Shown here one piece after another: positions 49,070-57,831 of a stretch of DNA of 64,000 bases. The DNA is taken from positions 4,758,501-4,822,500 of the forward strand of contig NZ_JAOVZR010000001.1 of the NCBI RefSeq assembly GCF_026619415.1. The letters are read 5' to 3'. This DNA comes from Hoeflea algicola (lineage in GTDB: Bacteria > Pseudomonadota > Alphaproteobacteria > Rhizobiales > Rhizobiaceae). Position 1 is the stretch's first letter. Each line of letters starts with the position of its first letter. The notes beneath the pieces are model-generated. The model did no database searches. It was given only the letters and a program-made list of their open reading frames with translations, and was not told where the DNA came from. Made by a program: the position numbers and the translations under genes.

Positions 49070-50177
49070 CGGACGCCTTTTTGGAAAAGATCGGGAAGGG
49101 CTGCGGAAAGCGCCTTCTTCATCACGGTTGGCAATGCTTCGCCGGACAGGGATTCGCGCGCGCTCCACCATCCGGCGTGGTCAGGTTCGTCGCTGACAAC
49201 GGCATGAAATATCTCAAGCCGCAATTCAAAATGTGTAAACACGTGTGAAATGATGCCCTTGTCGCGCCAGCCGGCGGCAAGGGGGCTGCGGCTTCGCCGG
49301 TCGCACCATCGGCGCGGACGGTCCAGTCGCTGGTGGGAATGCCGCTCATGCCGCCAAGCAGGCCCTTGTCGGGACGCTTGACCAGCAGCACCGCACCATC
49401 CGCGCGTTCGGCGACGAACGCCGCGCCCCGGCGCATTGGTTTGGGTTTTTTGGGCGCCTTGACCGGAAATTCCTGCTGCCGGCCTGCATGGCGCGCGCCG
49501 CAATAAGCAGTCAGCGGGCATAGCACGCAGGCCGGGCGCTGCGGGGTGCAGATCGTGGCGCCGAGATCCATCAGGCCTTGCGCGAAATCTCCCGGTCGTT
49601 TCAGCGGCGTGGCGCGGCCCACCAGTTCGCGGATCTCGACCTTGGCCGCGGGCAGCGGTGTCTCGATCTGGTAAAGTCGTGAGAACACCCGCTCGATGTT
49701 GCCGTCGACCACCGCCGCAGGCTGATCAAAGGCGATCGCCGCCATTGCTGCCGCCGTATAGGGGCCGATGCCGGGCAGGGCGCGCAAGCCATCCTCGGTT
49801 GCCGGAAAATGGCCACCATGCTCGCCCGCCACCATTTCGGCGCATTTTTTCAGGTTCCGTGCCCGCGAATAGTAACCCATTCCGGCCCAGGCCTTCATCA
49901 CGTCTTCGGTGTCGGCTGCGGCGAGATCAATCACGCCCGGCCAGCGCTCGATGAAGGCTTCGAAATAGGGTTTGACTGTTTGCACTGTGGTCTGCTGCAG
50001 CATGATTTCCGACAGCCACACACGGTAGGGATCGTTGCTCGCGCCATCCGCCCGCGCCGAAGGGCCGACGCGCCAGGGCAGGGCGCGTGCGTGCCGGTCG
50101 TACCAGGCAAGCAGCGCCGGCCCGATCAGGTCGGCAGGGATCGGGATAACTGTGTTGGCTGGTGACATCAGACTCAT
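49066..50177 (-). CDS. mutY: A/G-specific adenine glycosylase MutY, frameshift in a homopolymer near 49281
   Basis: Base-excision enzyme removing A mispaired with 8-oxoguanine. The catalytic Glu region (MLQQTTVQTVKPYFEAF), helix-hairpin-helix GIGPYTAAAMAAIAF, VVDGNIERVFSRLY with catalytic Asp, and the cluster pattern Cys-x6-Cys-x2-Cys-x5-Cys in CTPQRPACVLCPLTAYC are intact. The C-terminal NUDIX-like domain breaks at the G run 49281-49285 (one base short); beyond it the correct frame reads HVFTHFELRLEIFHAVV...GWWS and stops at 49066-49068, overlapping the HAD ATG. Restored length is about 370 aa. As read, the protein would end about 20 codons earlier, at 49122, with a nonsense tail. Starts at 50177 or 50168 are both plausible. 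Confidence 0.9.
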
Positions 50178-50291
50178 GGAGCGGTGCAAGGGATTAACGA
50201 CAACACTTAATGCGCGCGGTTGCGAACGCAAGTCGGGATCATGTCGTGCCAGTCACCCCGGCGCAATCAGCCGCGATTCTTTTCCGTCATC

Positions 50292-50315
50292 GTGGACTGG
50301 AAGTCGCCAGTCCAC
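50292..50315. repeat. Inverted repeat with GACTGG arm, first of two
   Basis: GTGGACTGG / CCAGTCCAC is a perfect 9-bp inverted repeat with a 6-nt loop, in the 240-nt space between mutY and the PLDc_N gene. A second hairpin 52 nt away shares the GACTGG/CCAGTC arms. Confidence 0.5.
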
Positions 50316-50367
50316 CGGAAGTGTCTGCTGTGGCAGTGCATTCAAAAAGAAAGCGTGAGAAACAGCA

Positions 50368-50395
50368 GACTGGCATCCCCCGGGGGACGCCAGTC
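50368..50395. terminator. Long palindrome with GACTGG arms, probable terminator of the PLDc_N gene
   Basis: GACTGGC and GCCAGTC flank a CCCCCGGGGG core, with one mismatch in the pairs between. On the minus strand it lies 22 nt after the stop of the PLDc_N gene and is followed by TGCTGTTTCTC, which suits a terminator. It repeats the arms of the hairpin at 50292-50315. Confidence 0.55.
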
Positions 50396-50417
50396 AAATC
50401 CTGATACCGTTCAGAAC

Positions 50418-50600
50418 TTAAATTCTTCCCCGGCCAGCCAGCAGCCAGATCAGCAGACCAATCACCGGCAACAACAGAATGATCAGTATCCACAGCAGCT
50501 TTCTACCCGTCGAACCGCCACCCTTGATGATCTGGAGGATCGCCCAGATGTCGAGGACCAAAATAATGATGCCCAAAATTCCGCTGTATTCAAATCCCAT
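50418..50600 (-). CDS. PLDc_N domain small membrane protein (60 aa)
   Basis: A 60-residue protein, MGFEYSGILGIIILVLDIWAI..., with two hydrophobic helices separated by a basic turn (QIIKGGGSTGRK) and a short RGRI tail. The pattern matches the phospholipase D nuclease N-terminal (PLDc_N) membrane module, which also occurs alone in small proteins of unknown function, often stress-induced. GAGATTGAGATGG-like sequence precedes the ATG. It sits alone in the spacing between mutY and dciA. Confidence 0.8.
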   Translation of the reverse strand: MGFEYSGILGIIILVLDIWAILQIIKGGGSTGRKLLWILIILLLPVIGLLIWLLAGRGRI

Positions 50601-50852
50601 CTCAATATCTCCAAATATGGTCGTCCGAAATGATGCGTTGCATTTAGCAAACTGATTTGCCCGGAAATGGTTCCATTAAAGCGACACAGGGACTCTGGGG
50701 CATGGGCGCTGGTTCACCAGATAAACGCGCACCTGCCCGCCATTCTGCGGTATTGCTCGCCGGATTGGCAGCGGTGAGCGCTTTTCATCATCGCGTTTTC
50801 GCGCTATCCCGGTGCCCAGACAAGTCTGGCAAGGCGACGCGCCGGCTAGCAG

Positions 50853-51378
50853 ATGAGCAGAGGCAGAGCTGTGGCCAAGCCGTTCACCCGCAAGGGCAGT
50901 CAGCAAATTGCAGAAATAGCCAATCACCTGATTGACCCGATCCTGGCCAAGCGAGCTGGCATCAACACGTTGCTGCTGGGTTCCTGGGACGAGATTGCGG
51001 GCGAACAGTTCGCTGGCTGTTCGCGTCCCGAGCGCATCCGCTGGCCGCGTCAGGACAGCCCCAACGAGATCGGCGGCGGTTTTTCCCCAGGTGTTTTGAC
51101 CATTGCCTGCGAGGGCGCGCGGGCGTTGTTCCTGATGCACCAGGAAGCCGAGCTGATCTCCCGGGTCAACAGTTTCTTCGGGTTTCGGGCGATCTCGCAG
51201 ATCTCGCATCGTGCAGAAGGCTGTTCATGCGCCAAGCCACAAGCCCGCGGCACGTCCATTGAACACCGCCGAGAAACAACGGCTCGCCGATATGCTCGCC
51301 GATGTCGAGGATCCGAAATTGCGGCAAGCGCTGGAAAAGTTGGGGCAAGGGGTCATCAGCCGCCAGCCGAAACCCTGA
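50853..51378 (+). CDS. DciA/DUF721 family protein, single-base frameshift near 51203
   Basis: DUF721 (DciA) proteins help load the replicative helicase DnaB in bacteria lacking DnaC. The N-terminal part fits: FTRKGSQQIAEIANHLIDPILAKRAGINTLLLGSWDEIAG, GVLTIACEGARALFLMHQEAELISRVNSFFGFRAI. After SQI the frame must shift (sequence ATCTCGCATC, one extra base near 51203-51205) to read RIVQKAVHAPSHKP...TAEKQRLADMLADVEDPKLRQALEKLGQGVISRQPKP, the normal DUF721 tail, stop 51376-51378. Restored length is about 174 aa. An in-frame GTG at 50871 is an alternative start. Gene order mutY/dciA/dsbA-like/smc is typical for Rhizobiales. Confidence 0.85.
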
Positions 51379-51548
51379 GCCGATCACGGCTGCGTGATCA
51401 TTGTGCACTTGTTTGGCCACATTTCAGGTTATAGGAGTTGGGACGAATTTGGCGAGCGCGACAGTGACGCGGAAGCCGGGCGCGGCCAGGAGGCAACAAA
51501 GCTGCTGAGCGCGTGAGTGACAATACTCTCGAATAATGGGTGATTTGC

Positions 51549-52355
51549 ATGTTCCGTTTGACGTCCCGACTGACCGCCGCTGCGTCGGTATCGCTGCTCG
51601 CCTTGACCCTGTCGGCCTGTGCGGACTCTTCCGACGACACCGCCAACGCGTCCGAGCCGACCGAAACCGTCGCACCGGTGGAAACGGCTGCAGCGCCCGC
51701 GGAAATGATTGTTGCACAGGCTGAAACCACCGCCGCTCCGGCCGATACGGCAACTGCGCCGAAGACCGAAACCAAGGCTGCAGCCGTCAAGGCGCCCGAG
51801 CCTGATGGCGAGGTTGATGTCGCCAAGTTGATGGAAGCCGGCCCGCTCAAGGATATGGTCATTGGCGATGACAGCGCGCCGGTCACCATCGTCGAGTACA
51901 TGTCGATGACCTGCCCGCACTGCGCCGCCTTCCACGAAACCAATCTCAAGCCGCTGATCGATAAATACATCGACTCCGGCAAGGTTCGTCTCGTGCTGCG
52001 CGAATTTCCATTCGATCCGCGCGCTGCCGCGGCCATCATGCTGGCCCGTTGCGCACCCGAAAACCAGTTTTTCCCGATGGTCGACGTGTTGTTCCAGCAG
52101 CAGCGGAACTGGGCGACAGCGGCGGATGGGCGCGAAGCACTGCTGCAAATCGCCCGTTTGGCAGGTTTTACACAGGACTCCTTCGAGGCTTGCTTGACGA
52201 ACCAGAAACTTCTGGACGATGTGAATGCGGTAAGAACCAAGGCCGCGGACGAGTTCGGGGTGCAATCCACTCCGACGTTCTTCATCAACGGGAAGCGCTA
52301 TCCGGGGAACATGTCGATTGAAATCATGTCGGCGATCATCGACCCGCTGCTTTAA
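51549..52355 (+). CDS. Lipid-anchored DsbA family thiol:disulfide oxidoreductase
   Basis: A 268-residue protein with the signal MFRLTSRLTAAASVSLLALTLSAC, lipobox LSAC, so probably anchored by Cys 24. A 65-residue Ala/Glu/Thr/Pro linker follows, then a DsbA-type thioredoxin fold with CxxC in MTCPHCAAFHETNLKPLI (about residue 120), the cis-Pro loop VQSTPTFFINGKRY, and the inserted helical domain between. It likely oxidises or isomerises exported proteins. It lies directly upstream of smc. I took ATG at 51549 because the signal starts there. Confidence 0.9.
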   Translation: MFRLTSRLTAAASVSLLALTLSACADSSDDTANASEPTETVAPVETAAAPAEMIVAQAETTAAPADTATAPKTETKAAAVKAPEPDGEVDVAKLMEAGPLKDMVIGDDSAPVTIVEYMSMTCPHCAAFHETNLKPLIDKYIDSGKVRLVLREFPFDPRAAAAIMLARCAPENQFFPMVDVLFQQQRNWATAADGREALLQIARLAGFTQDSFEACLTNQKLLDDVNAVRTKAADEFGVQSTPTFFINGKRYPGNMSIEIMSAIIDPLL

Positions 52356-52374
52356 GCGGGTTTCGCATCTTCGC

Positions 52375-52397
52375 ACCCTGCAACCGGGTTGCAGGGT
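52375..52397. terminator. Hairpin between the DsbA-like gene and smc
   Basis: ACCCTGCAACC and GGTTGCAGGGT are perfect inverted repeats around a single G (practically CCCTGCAA / TTGCAGGG with a 4-nt loop), 20 nt after the DsbA-like stop. A terminator or attenuator is likely, so smc may be transcribed partly on its own. Confidence 0.55.
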
Positions 52398-52422
52398 CGG
52401 GATCGGTGTGCCGATATTCCCT

Positions 52423-52445
52423 CATGACCGGGAGACCCGGTCATG
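52423..52445 (+). promoter_or_regulatory. Hairpin sequestering the smc Shine-Dalgarno and start codon
   Basis: CATGACCGGG and CCCGGTCATG form a perfect 10-bp stem around an AGA loop. The last arm contains the smc ATG (52443-52445) and the loop side contains GGGAG, the only Shine-Dalgarno candidate. In RNA this would hide both elements, so translation of smc may depend on unfolding. Confidence 0.6.
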
Positions 52446-55400
52446 AAGTTTACCAAGCTACGTGTTCTGGGCTTCAAGTCCTTCGTCGAGCCGTCCGAAT
52501 TCGTCATCGAGCGCGGGTTGACCGGCGTGGTTGGCCCCAATGGCTGCGGCAAGTCCAATCTTGTCGAAGCCATGCGCTGGGTGATGGGCGAGAATTCCTA
52601 CAAGAACATGCGCGCATCCGGGATGGACGATGTTATCTTCTCGGGCTCGGGCAATCGCCCGGCGCGCAACACCGCCGAAGTCGGCCTCTATCTCGATAAT
52701 TCCGACCGTACCGCACCCGCTGCCTTCAACGATTCCGACGAGATACAGGTCACCCGACGGATCGAGCGTGAATCCGGTTCGGTTTACCGCATCAATGGCA
52801 AGGAAGCCCGCGCCAAGGATGTGCAGCTGCTGTTTGCCGATGCATCGACCGGCGCGCGCTCGCCGTCAATGGTCGGACAGGGCCGTATCGGTGAACTGAT
52901 CCAGGCCAAGCCGCAAGCGCGGCGGCAATTGCTCGAAGAAGCGGCCGGCATTTCCGGTCTGTATTCGCGCCGTCACGAGGCCGAATTGCGGTTGCGTGCC
53001 GCCGAGACCAATCTCGAGCGGCTCGACGACGTCACCTCCGAGCTTGAATCCCAGATCGAAAGCCTCAAGCGCCAGGCGCGGCAGGCCAACCGCTTCAAGA
53101 TCCTCTCTGCTGAAGTGCGTCAGGCCGAAGCGACGCTGCTGCATCTGCGCTGGTCGTTGGCCAAGGCCCAGGAAGGCGAAGCCGAGAGTGCGCTGGCACA
53201 GGCAACCTCAAAGGTCGCCGAACTTGCCCAGGCGCAGATAAAGGCCGCCAAAAACCAGGCGGTCGCCGCCCACAAGCTGCCGGAACTGCGTGACAGCGAA
53301 GCCGCTGCTGCCGCAGCGCTACAGCGGCTGCAGATCGCCCGCACCCAGCTTGACGAGGAAGCCGATCGCATCGAGCGCCGCCGTGCCGAGCTTGACCGGC
53401 GACTGGCGCAACTCAAGGCCGACATCGAACGCGAGGAGCGGCTGATAGCCGACAATGCCGGGGTCATGGCGCGGCTGTCGGCGGAAGAAGCCGAATTGCG
53501 CGCGGCACTCGAAGGCAGTGGCGCCCGCTCCGCTGAACTCAAGGCCAGTTTCCTGGCGGCCCAGGCAAAGCTCGCCGAAAGCGAAACTTCGCTTGGCGTT
53601 GTCACCGCCGAGCGGGCCGAAGCCGCAGCCGAACGCACCCAGCTTGAACGGGTGCTGCGCGAGACCGGTGAACGCAAGGCAAGGCTCGAACGCCAGATCG
53701 CCAGCCAGGATGCCGATCTCGCCTCCATTGCCGAGCGGATCGCCGGGTTGCCCGACCCGGTCGCCAAGCGCGCTGAAACGGAAAGTGCCGAACAGGCGCT
53801 GGCTTCGGCCGAGGCCGCGCTTGCGAAAATCGAAACCGCGCTTGAAACTGCCCGCGAGGCCGAAGCCGCTGCGCGCCAACCGGTCACCGAGGCCAAGGCC
53901 CGGCTCAATGCGATCGAGACCGAAGCCAAGACCATTGCTCGCATGCTCAATGCTGGCCAAGGGGCGGAACTGTTTCCGCCGGTGGTCGAGAAGATCAAGG
54001 TCGATCGCGGTTATGAAACAGCGCTTGGTGCAGCGCTCGGCGACGATCTCGATCTGCCGCTTGATCCGGCTGCACCAGCGCATTGGGCAGGCATCGCGCC
54101 TGACAGCCAGGACCCGCACTTGCCTGACGGCGTGACGCCGCTGTCAACTCATGTCCGCGCCCCGTCGCAGCTTGAGCGCCGTCTCGCCCAGATCGGACTT
54201 GTCGCCGATATTGAGCACGGCCATGCGCTGCATGCGTCACTCAAGCCGGGCCAGCGGCTGGTGACCCGCGACGGCGCTTTGTTCCGTTGGGATGGCTATG
54301 TGGCTTCCGCCGACGCTCCGACGCCGGCGGCGATGCGGCTCGAGCAGAAAAACCGTCTTGCCGAACTCGACGCCGAGGCTGTCGAAGCAACCAGAGTCCT
54401 TCGACAGGCCGAGGAGGCATTGCGGGCAAGCGAAGAACAGGTTGCCGCCCTGGTTGGCGAGGGCCGCACAGCTCGTGACCTGATCCGCGACGCCAGCCGC
54501 AACCTCTCTCGGGCCCGCGATGAACTGGCCAACGCCGAGCGCGCCTCGGGCGAATTATCCAATCGCCGCGCGGTGCTGACTGAATCGCGCGCCCAGATCG
54601 GCGCGCAGCTTTCGGAAACCGAACAAGCTCTGGAGCAGGCGGCCGCCGCGCTCAAGGCCTGCCCGGATCTCGCCGGCCTTGATGCGGCGCTGACCCAGGT
54701 CAATGCCGAGGTTGCCACCGACCGTGGCGCGGTAGCCGAGGCCCGTGCCGCCCATGAAGGGCTGGAGCGCGAAAACGCCGCTCGCGTCAACCGGCTTGAG
54801 GCGATTGCCGCAGAACGCGCCGCCTGGACCGACCGCGCCGCCAATGCGGAAAGCCATCTTGCCGGCCTTCATGCCCGCTTCGATGAGGCGACAACCGAGG
54901 CCACCGGCATGGCCGAAGCGCCCGATGAAATCGCCGTGCGCCGCCGACAACTGATGCACCAACTGTCGGAATCGGAAAAACGCCGGCAGGAAGCCGCCGA
55001 CACGCTGGCGCTGGCGGAAACCCGCTCACGCGAGGCTGACAAGATCGCCACCGAGGCGATCGGTCATCTGTCGCAGGGGCGCGAGGCAAGGGGCCGCGCC
55101 GAGGAACGGCTGATGGCAGCCAGGGAGCGCCGTGAAGAGGGCGAAGCGCGCATCCGCGAAGCGCTCAATTGCGAGCCGCACCACGCGATGCGCCAGACCG
55201 GCCTCGCCGCCGACGCGCCGATACCCGATTCTGCCGTCATCGAGCGTAATCTCGAACGGCTCAAGATCGAGCGCGAAAGGCTCGGCGCCGTCAATCTGCG
55301 TGCCGAGGAAGAGCAGACCGATCTCTCCAACCGGCTCGAAACCATTATCACCGAGCGCGAAGACATCATCGACGCGATCAAGAAATTGCGTGCGGGCATC

Positions 55401-55907
55401 CAGGGCCTCAACAAGGAAGGCCGGGAACGGCTGCTGTTGGCGTTTGACGTGGTCAATTCCCAGTTCCAGCGGCTGTTTACCCATCTCTTCGGCGGCGGTA
55501 CGGCAGAACTGCAACTGATCGAATCCGACGATCCGCTGGAAGCCGGTCTGGAAATCCTTGCCCGCCCGCCCGGCAAGAAACCGCAGACCATGACGCTGCT
55601 GTCAGGCGGCGAGCAGGCGCTTACCGCCATGGCGCTGATTTTCGCGGTGTTTTTGACCAACCCGGCGCCAATCTGCGTGCTCGACGAGGTCGACGCGCCG
55701 CTCGACGATCACAATGTCGAGCGCTTCTGCAACCTGATGGACGAGATGGCGGCGTCCACCGAGACCCGCTTTGTCATCATCACCCACAACCCGATCACCA
55801 TGGCGCGGATGAACCGCCTGTTTGGCGTCACAATGTCTGAACAGGGTGTCAGCCAACTGGTCTCGGTGGATTTGCAGACCGCCGAGCAATTGCGCGACGC
55901 AGGCTAA
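52443..55907 (+). CDS. smc: Chromosome segregation/condensation protein SMC
   Basis: A 1154-residue ATPase. N-terminal Walker A GPNGCGKSNLVEAMRWVMGE (about residues 30-49); two long coiled coils rich in Ala, Glu and Arg (about 170-490 and 640-930) separated by the hinge (about 495-640, including the GAALGDDLDLPLDP region); C-terminal signature LLSGGEQALTAMALIF (about 1060) and Walker B ICVLDEVDAPLDDHN. It acts with ScpA and ScpB, not in the window, to organise the chromosome. Length is normal. Its start lies in a strong hairpin. The frame is intact along 3.5 kb. Confidence 0.97.
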   Translation: MKFTKLRVLGFKSFVEPSEFVIERGLTGVVGPNGCGKSNLVEAMRWVMGENSYKNMRASGMDDVIFSGSGNRPARNTAEVGLYLDNSDRTAPAAFNDSDEIQVTRRIERESGSVYRINGKEARAKDVQLLFADASTGARSPSMVGQGRIGELIQAKPQARRQLLEEAAGISGLYSRRHEAELRLRAAETNLERLDDVTSELESQIESLKRQARQANRFKILSAEVRQAEATLLHLRWSLAKAQEGEAESALAQATSKVAELAQAQIKAAKNQAVAAHKLPELRDSEAAAAAALQRLQIARTQLDEEADRIERRRAELDRRLAQLKADIEREERLIADNAGVMARLSAEEAELRAALEGSGARSAELKASFLAAQAKLAESETSLGVVTAERAEAAAERTQLERVLRETGERKARLERQIASQDADLASIAERIAGLPDPVAKRAETESAEQALASAEAALAKIETALETAREAEAAARQPVTEAKARLNAIETEAKTIARMLNAGQGAELFPPVVEKIKVDRGYETALGAALGDDLDLPLDPAAPAHWAGIAPDSQDPHLPDGVTPLSTHVRAPSQLERRLAQIGLVADIEHGHALHASLKPGQRLVTRDGALFRWDGYVASADAPTPAAMRLEQKNRLAELDAEAVEATRVLRQAEEALRASEEQVAALVGEGRTARDLIRDASRNLSRARDELANAERASGELSNRRAVLTESRAQIGAQLSETEQALEQAAAALKACPDLAGLDAALTQVNAEVATDRGAVAEARAAHEGLERENAARVNRLEAIAAERAAWTDRAANAESHLAGLHARFDEATTEATGMAEAPDEIAVRRRQLMHQLSESEKRRQEAADTLALAETRSREADKIATEAIGHLSQGREARGRAEERLMAARERREEGEARIREALNCEPHHAMRQTGLAADAPIPDSAVIERNLERLKIERERLGAVNLRAEEEQTDLSNRLETIITEREDIIDAIKKLRAGIQGLNKEGRERLLLAFDVVNSQFQRLFTHLFGGGTAELQLIESDDPLEAGLEILARPPGKKPQTMTLLSGGEQALTAMALIFAVFLTNPAPICVLDEVDAPLDDHNVERFCNLMDEMAASTETRFVIITHNPITMARMNRLFGVTMSEQGVSQLVSVDLQTAEQLRDAG

Positions 55908-56063
55908 AGCGCTGGGTTGTCGGACAGGGCAGGACATCCCCCAAAGCTGATTCCCGTTCAATGACTTGCAGGGTTCGCTTGAATCAGTTTTCCAACTTTG
56001 CGTCGTTGCGGCAGACAATATTCCAAGACACTCAAGCAGTACGTTGAATCAACCTATAAATCT

Positions 56064-56211
56064 CTCAGGCCCGGGGCGGTTTGCGTTATGCCACGTCCCG
56101 ACAGGTAACGGTCAACATGGTCTTCCCACAAGAGTGGATGGAAGGGGGCCTGGTGACCGTTGTTCCTGCCGCGTATCCTCACCGGTGAACTCACCTTGAA
56201 GGCGCCCTGAG
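56064..56211 (+). ncRNA. ssrS: Candidate 6S RNA (ssrS)
   Basis: The 324-nt gap between smc and the DegT gene folds into a 6S-like shape: a closing stem CTCAGG (56064-56069) with CCTGAG (56206-56211), a large central bubble, then CAGG-t-AACGGTCA (56102-56114) pairing with TGACCGTT-gtt-CCTG (56154-56168), and a terminal hairpin CTTC-CCAC / GTGG-ATG-GAAG. A TATAAA box (56055-56060) lies just upstream. The length (about 150-170 nt) and the long interrupted rod fit 6S RNA, which binds sigma-70 RNA polymerase. Exact ends are not defined, and the strand is chosen from the upstream TATAAA and the CCCCTTTTAT stretch downstream. Identification is from structure, not from a database match. Confidence 0.5.
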
Positions 56212-56231
56212 CCATTCTCTGAAGGCCCCTT

Positions 56232-57374
56232 TTATAGGGCGGAGACAAGCGCGTTGGTGACCCGGTTCTGGGTTTCTTCGTCGAGATAGGGATGCATCGG
56301 CAGGCTCAGCACGCAACCAGACAGCATGTCGGTCACCGGCAATTCGTCCCCTGCCACCCCATGATGGCTGTAGGCGTCCTGCTTGTGCAGAGGCTTGGCG
56401 TAATAGACTGCCGTCGGCACGCCTTCGCCTTTCATCTGCGCCTGAATGGCGTCGCGGTCAGCGCCAGCGGGCAGCTTGACCGTATATTGCGCCCAGACCG
56501 ATTGCAGCCCGTTTGGCACCACCGGGGTGGTGACATGCGCGCCAAGCTGGGCCGAATAGCGCGCAGCGATGCGGTTGCGCGCTTCAATTTCCTCGTCGAA
56601 GATCTTGAGTTTCTCGATCAGGATCGCCGCCTGCATCGTGTCGATGCGGCCGGTCATGCCGATGCGCACATTGTCGTACTGGCTCGTGCCCTTGCCGTGA
56701 AACAGGATCGAGCGCAGCGTCTCGGCCAGTTCGGCATCGTCGGTGAAGATCGCGCCGCCATCGCCATAGGCGCCCAGCGGCTTGGCCGGAAAGAAGCTGG
56801 TGGCCGTCGCCATCGCCAGCGTGCCGACGCGGCGGTTGTGATAGCGCGCGCCATAAGATTGCGCGCCGTCGCCCAGAACCCAAAGGCCTTCGCGGCTGGC
56901 GATCTTGCCGACAGCGTCGTAATCGGCCGGAATTCCGAACAGATCGACCGGAATAACCCCCACCGGCTCGTGCCCGGCCTCTCTGGCGGCAGTAATTGCA
57001 GTTTCCAGCGATGCCGGGTCCATGTTGAAGGTTTCGGCGTCAACATCGACAAACCAGATATGCGCGCCGAGCCAGGCCACCACTTCGGCCGTGGCGACAA
57101 AGGTAAATGACGGGCAGAACACAGCCTGGCCGGGCCGGAGGTTCCGGGCCATCAACACCATTGCCAGCGCATCCGTGCCCGACGAGCAGGCGATCGAATG
57201 CACCGCGCCGCAATGGGCCGACAACTGTTTTTCCAGCTCCGCCACTTCGGGACCCATGATGTATTGCCCATGATCAAGAACCCGCGCGATCGCCGCATCG
57301 ACGCGGTCACGGATGAGCGCTTGCTGCGCGGCAAGATCAACAAAACGAACGGGGTCGAGAGGCGTGGATGTCAT
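56232..57374 (-). CDS. DegT/DnrJ/EryC1/StrS family PLP aminotransferase
   Basis: A 380-residue sugar aminotransferase-fold enzyme. It opens MTSTPLDPVRFVDLAAQQALIRDRVDAAIARVLDHGQYIMGPEVAELE, typical of nucleotide-sugar aminotransferases. The PLP Lys is in SFFPAKPLGAYGDGGAIF (about residue 185), with EDGAQ-like GDGAQSYGARY upstream. Such enzymes act in surface polysaccharide or glycan sugar synthesis, but no partner genes are here. The start at 57374 was taken where homology begins. It is the last gene before a 457-nt gap. Confidence 0.9.
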   Translation of the reverse strand: MTSTPLDPVRFVDLAAQQALIRDRVDAAIARVLDHGQYIMGPEVAELEKQLSAHCGAVHSIACSSGTDALAMVLMARNLRPGQAVFCPSFTFVATAEVVAWLGAHIWFVDVDAETFNMDPASLETAITAAREAGHEPVGVIPVDLFGIPADYDAVGKIASREGLWVLGDGAQSYGARYHNRRVGTLAMATATSFFPAKPLGAYGDGGAIFTDDAELAETLRSILFHGKGTSQYDNVRIGMTGRIDTMQAAILIEKLKIFDEEIEARNRIAARYSAQLGAHVTTPVVPNGLQSVWAQYTVKLPAGADRDAIQAQMKGEGVPTAVYYAKPLHKQDAYSHHGVAGDELPVTDMLSGCVLSLPMHPYLDEETQNRVTNALVSAL

Positions 57375-57831
57375 GGTGCAGCGGTCTCCGGGCTCAATCC
57401 TGTTGTCTCTCCCGCCGCGAGCCCAGAGCGGTAGGTTTGATCCCTCTGTTAATCGGTCGCGCCTGTCGGGTCCATATCCCGCTGCAGCGAATGCCCGCTT
57501 CATGGCTGTGCTACCATCACTTTGCGTTGCCTGCCGTGATCTGGCGTGACTCTCCAAGTTCATGACTGGTCAGGATGTATGGGACCGGGAGTCAGATGCG
57601 CACGCGCCATTCGTGGTGGTTGCGCAAGAAAGCTGTCAAGATCTTGATCCTTTGGATCGATTTAGTCGTTCATTTAGAGGAATTGCGCATTGTATTTCGC
57701 TCGTCATGCGATAAGCACCGCGTAGACGGGTTGGCGTATACATCGCTGTCGCGGGATCGGCTGTCACTTTAGAAGAGGTGACGGTATCGGCTCTGATATG
57801 GCGATGCGCTGTGGAAGAAGGACGATCGGTG
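57375..57831. other. 457-nt gap between the DegT gene and ppdK, promoter region
   Basis: I see no gene, tRNA or known riboswitch here. There is a small palindrome cluster AAGATCTT (57638-57645) followed by GATCC-TTT-GGATC (57646-57658), and a weak GTCAC / GTGAC pair (57763-57767 and 57778-57782). Both divergent promoters must lie in it. The DNA is slightly richer in A and T than the flanking genes. Confidence 0.4.

Noticed and set aside
56061..56080. CTCTCAGGC resembling the 3' side of a glycine riboswitch
   Set aside because: The matching 5' GGAGAG segment and the rest of the aptamer are missing, neither flanking gene concerns glycine, and the region folds better as a 6S-like rod.
57575..57772. 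65-codon open frame in the gap before ppdK
   Set aside because: No convincing ribosome binding site, no signal or domain, and codon usage unlike the neighbours.
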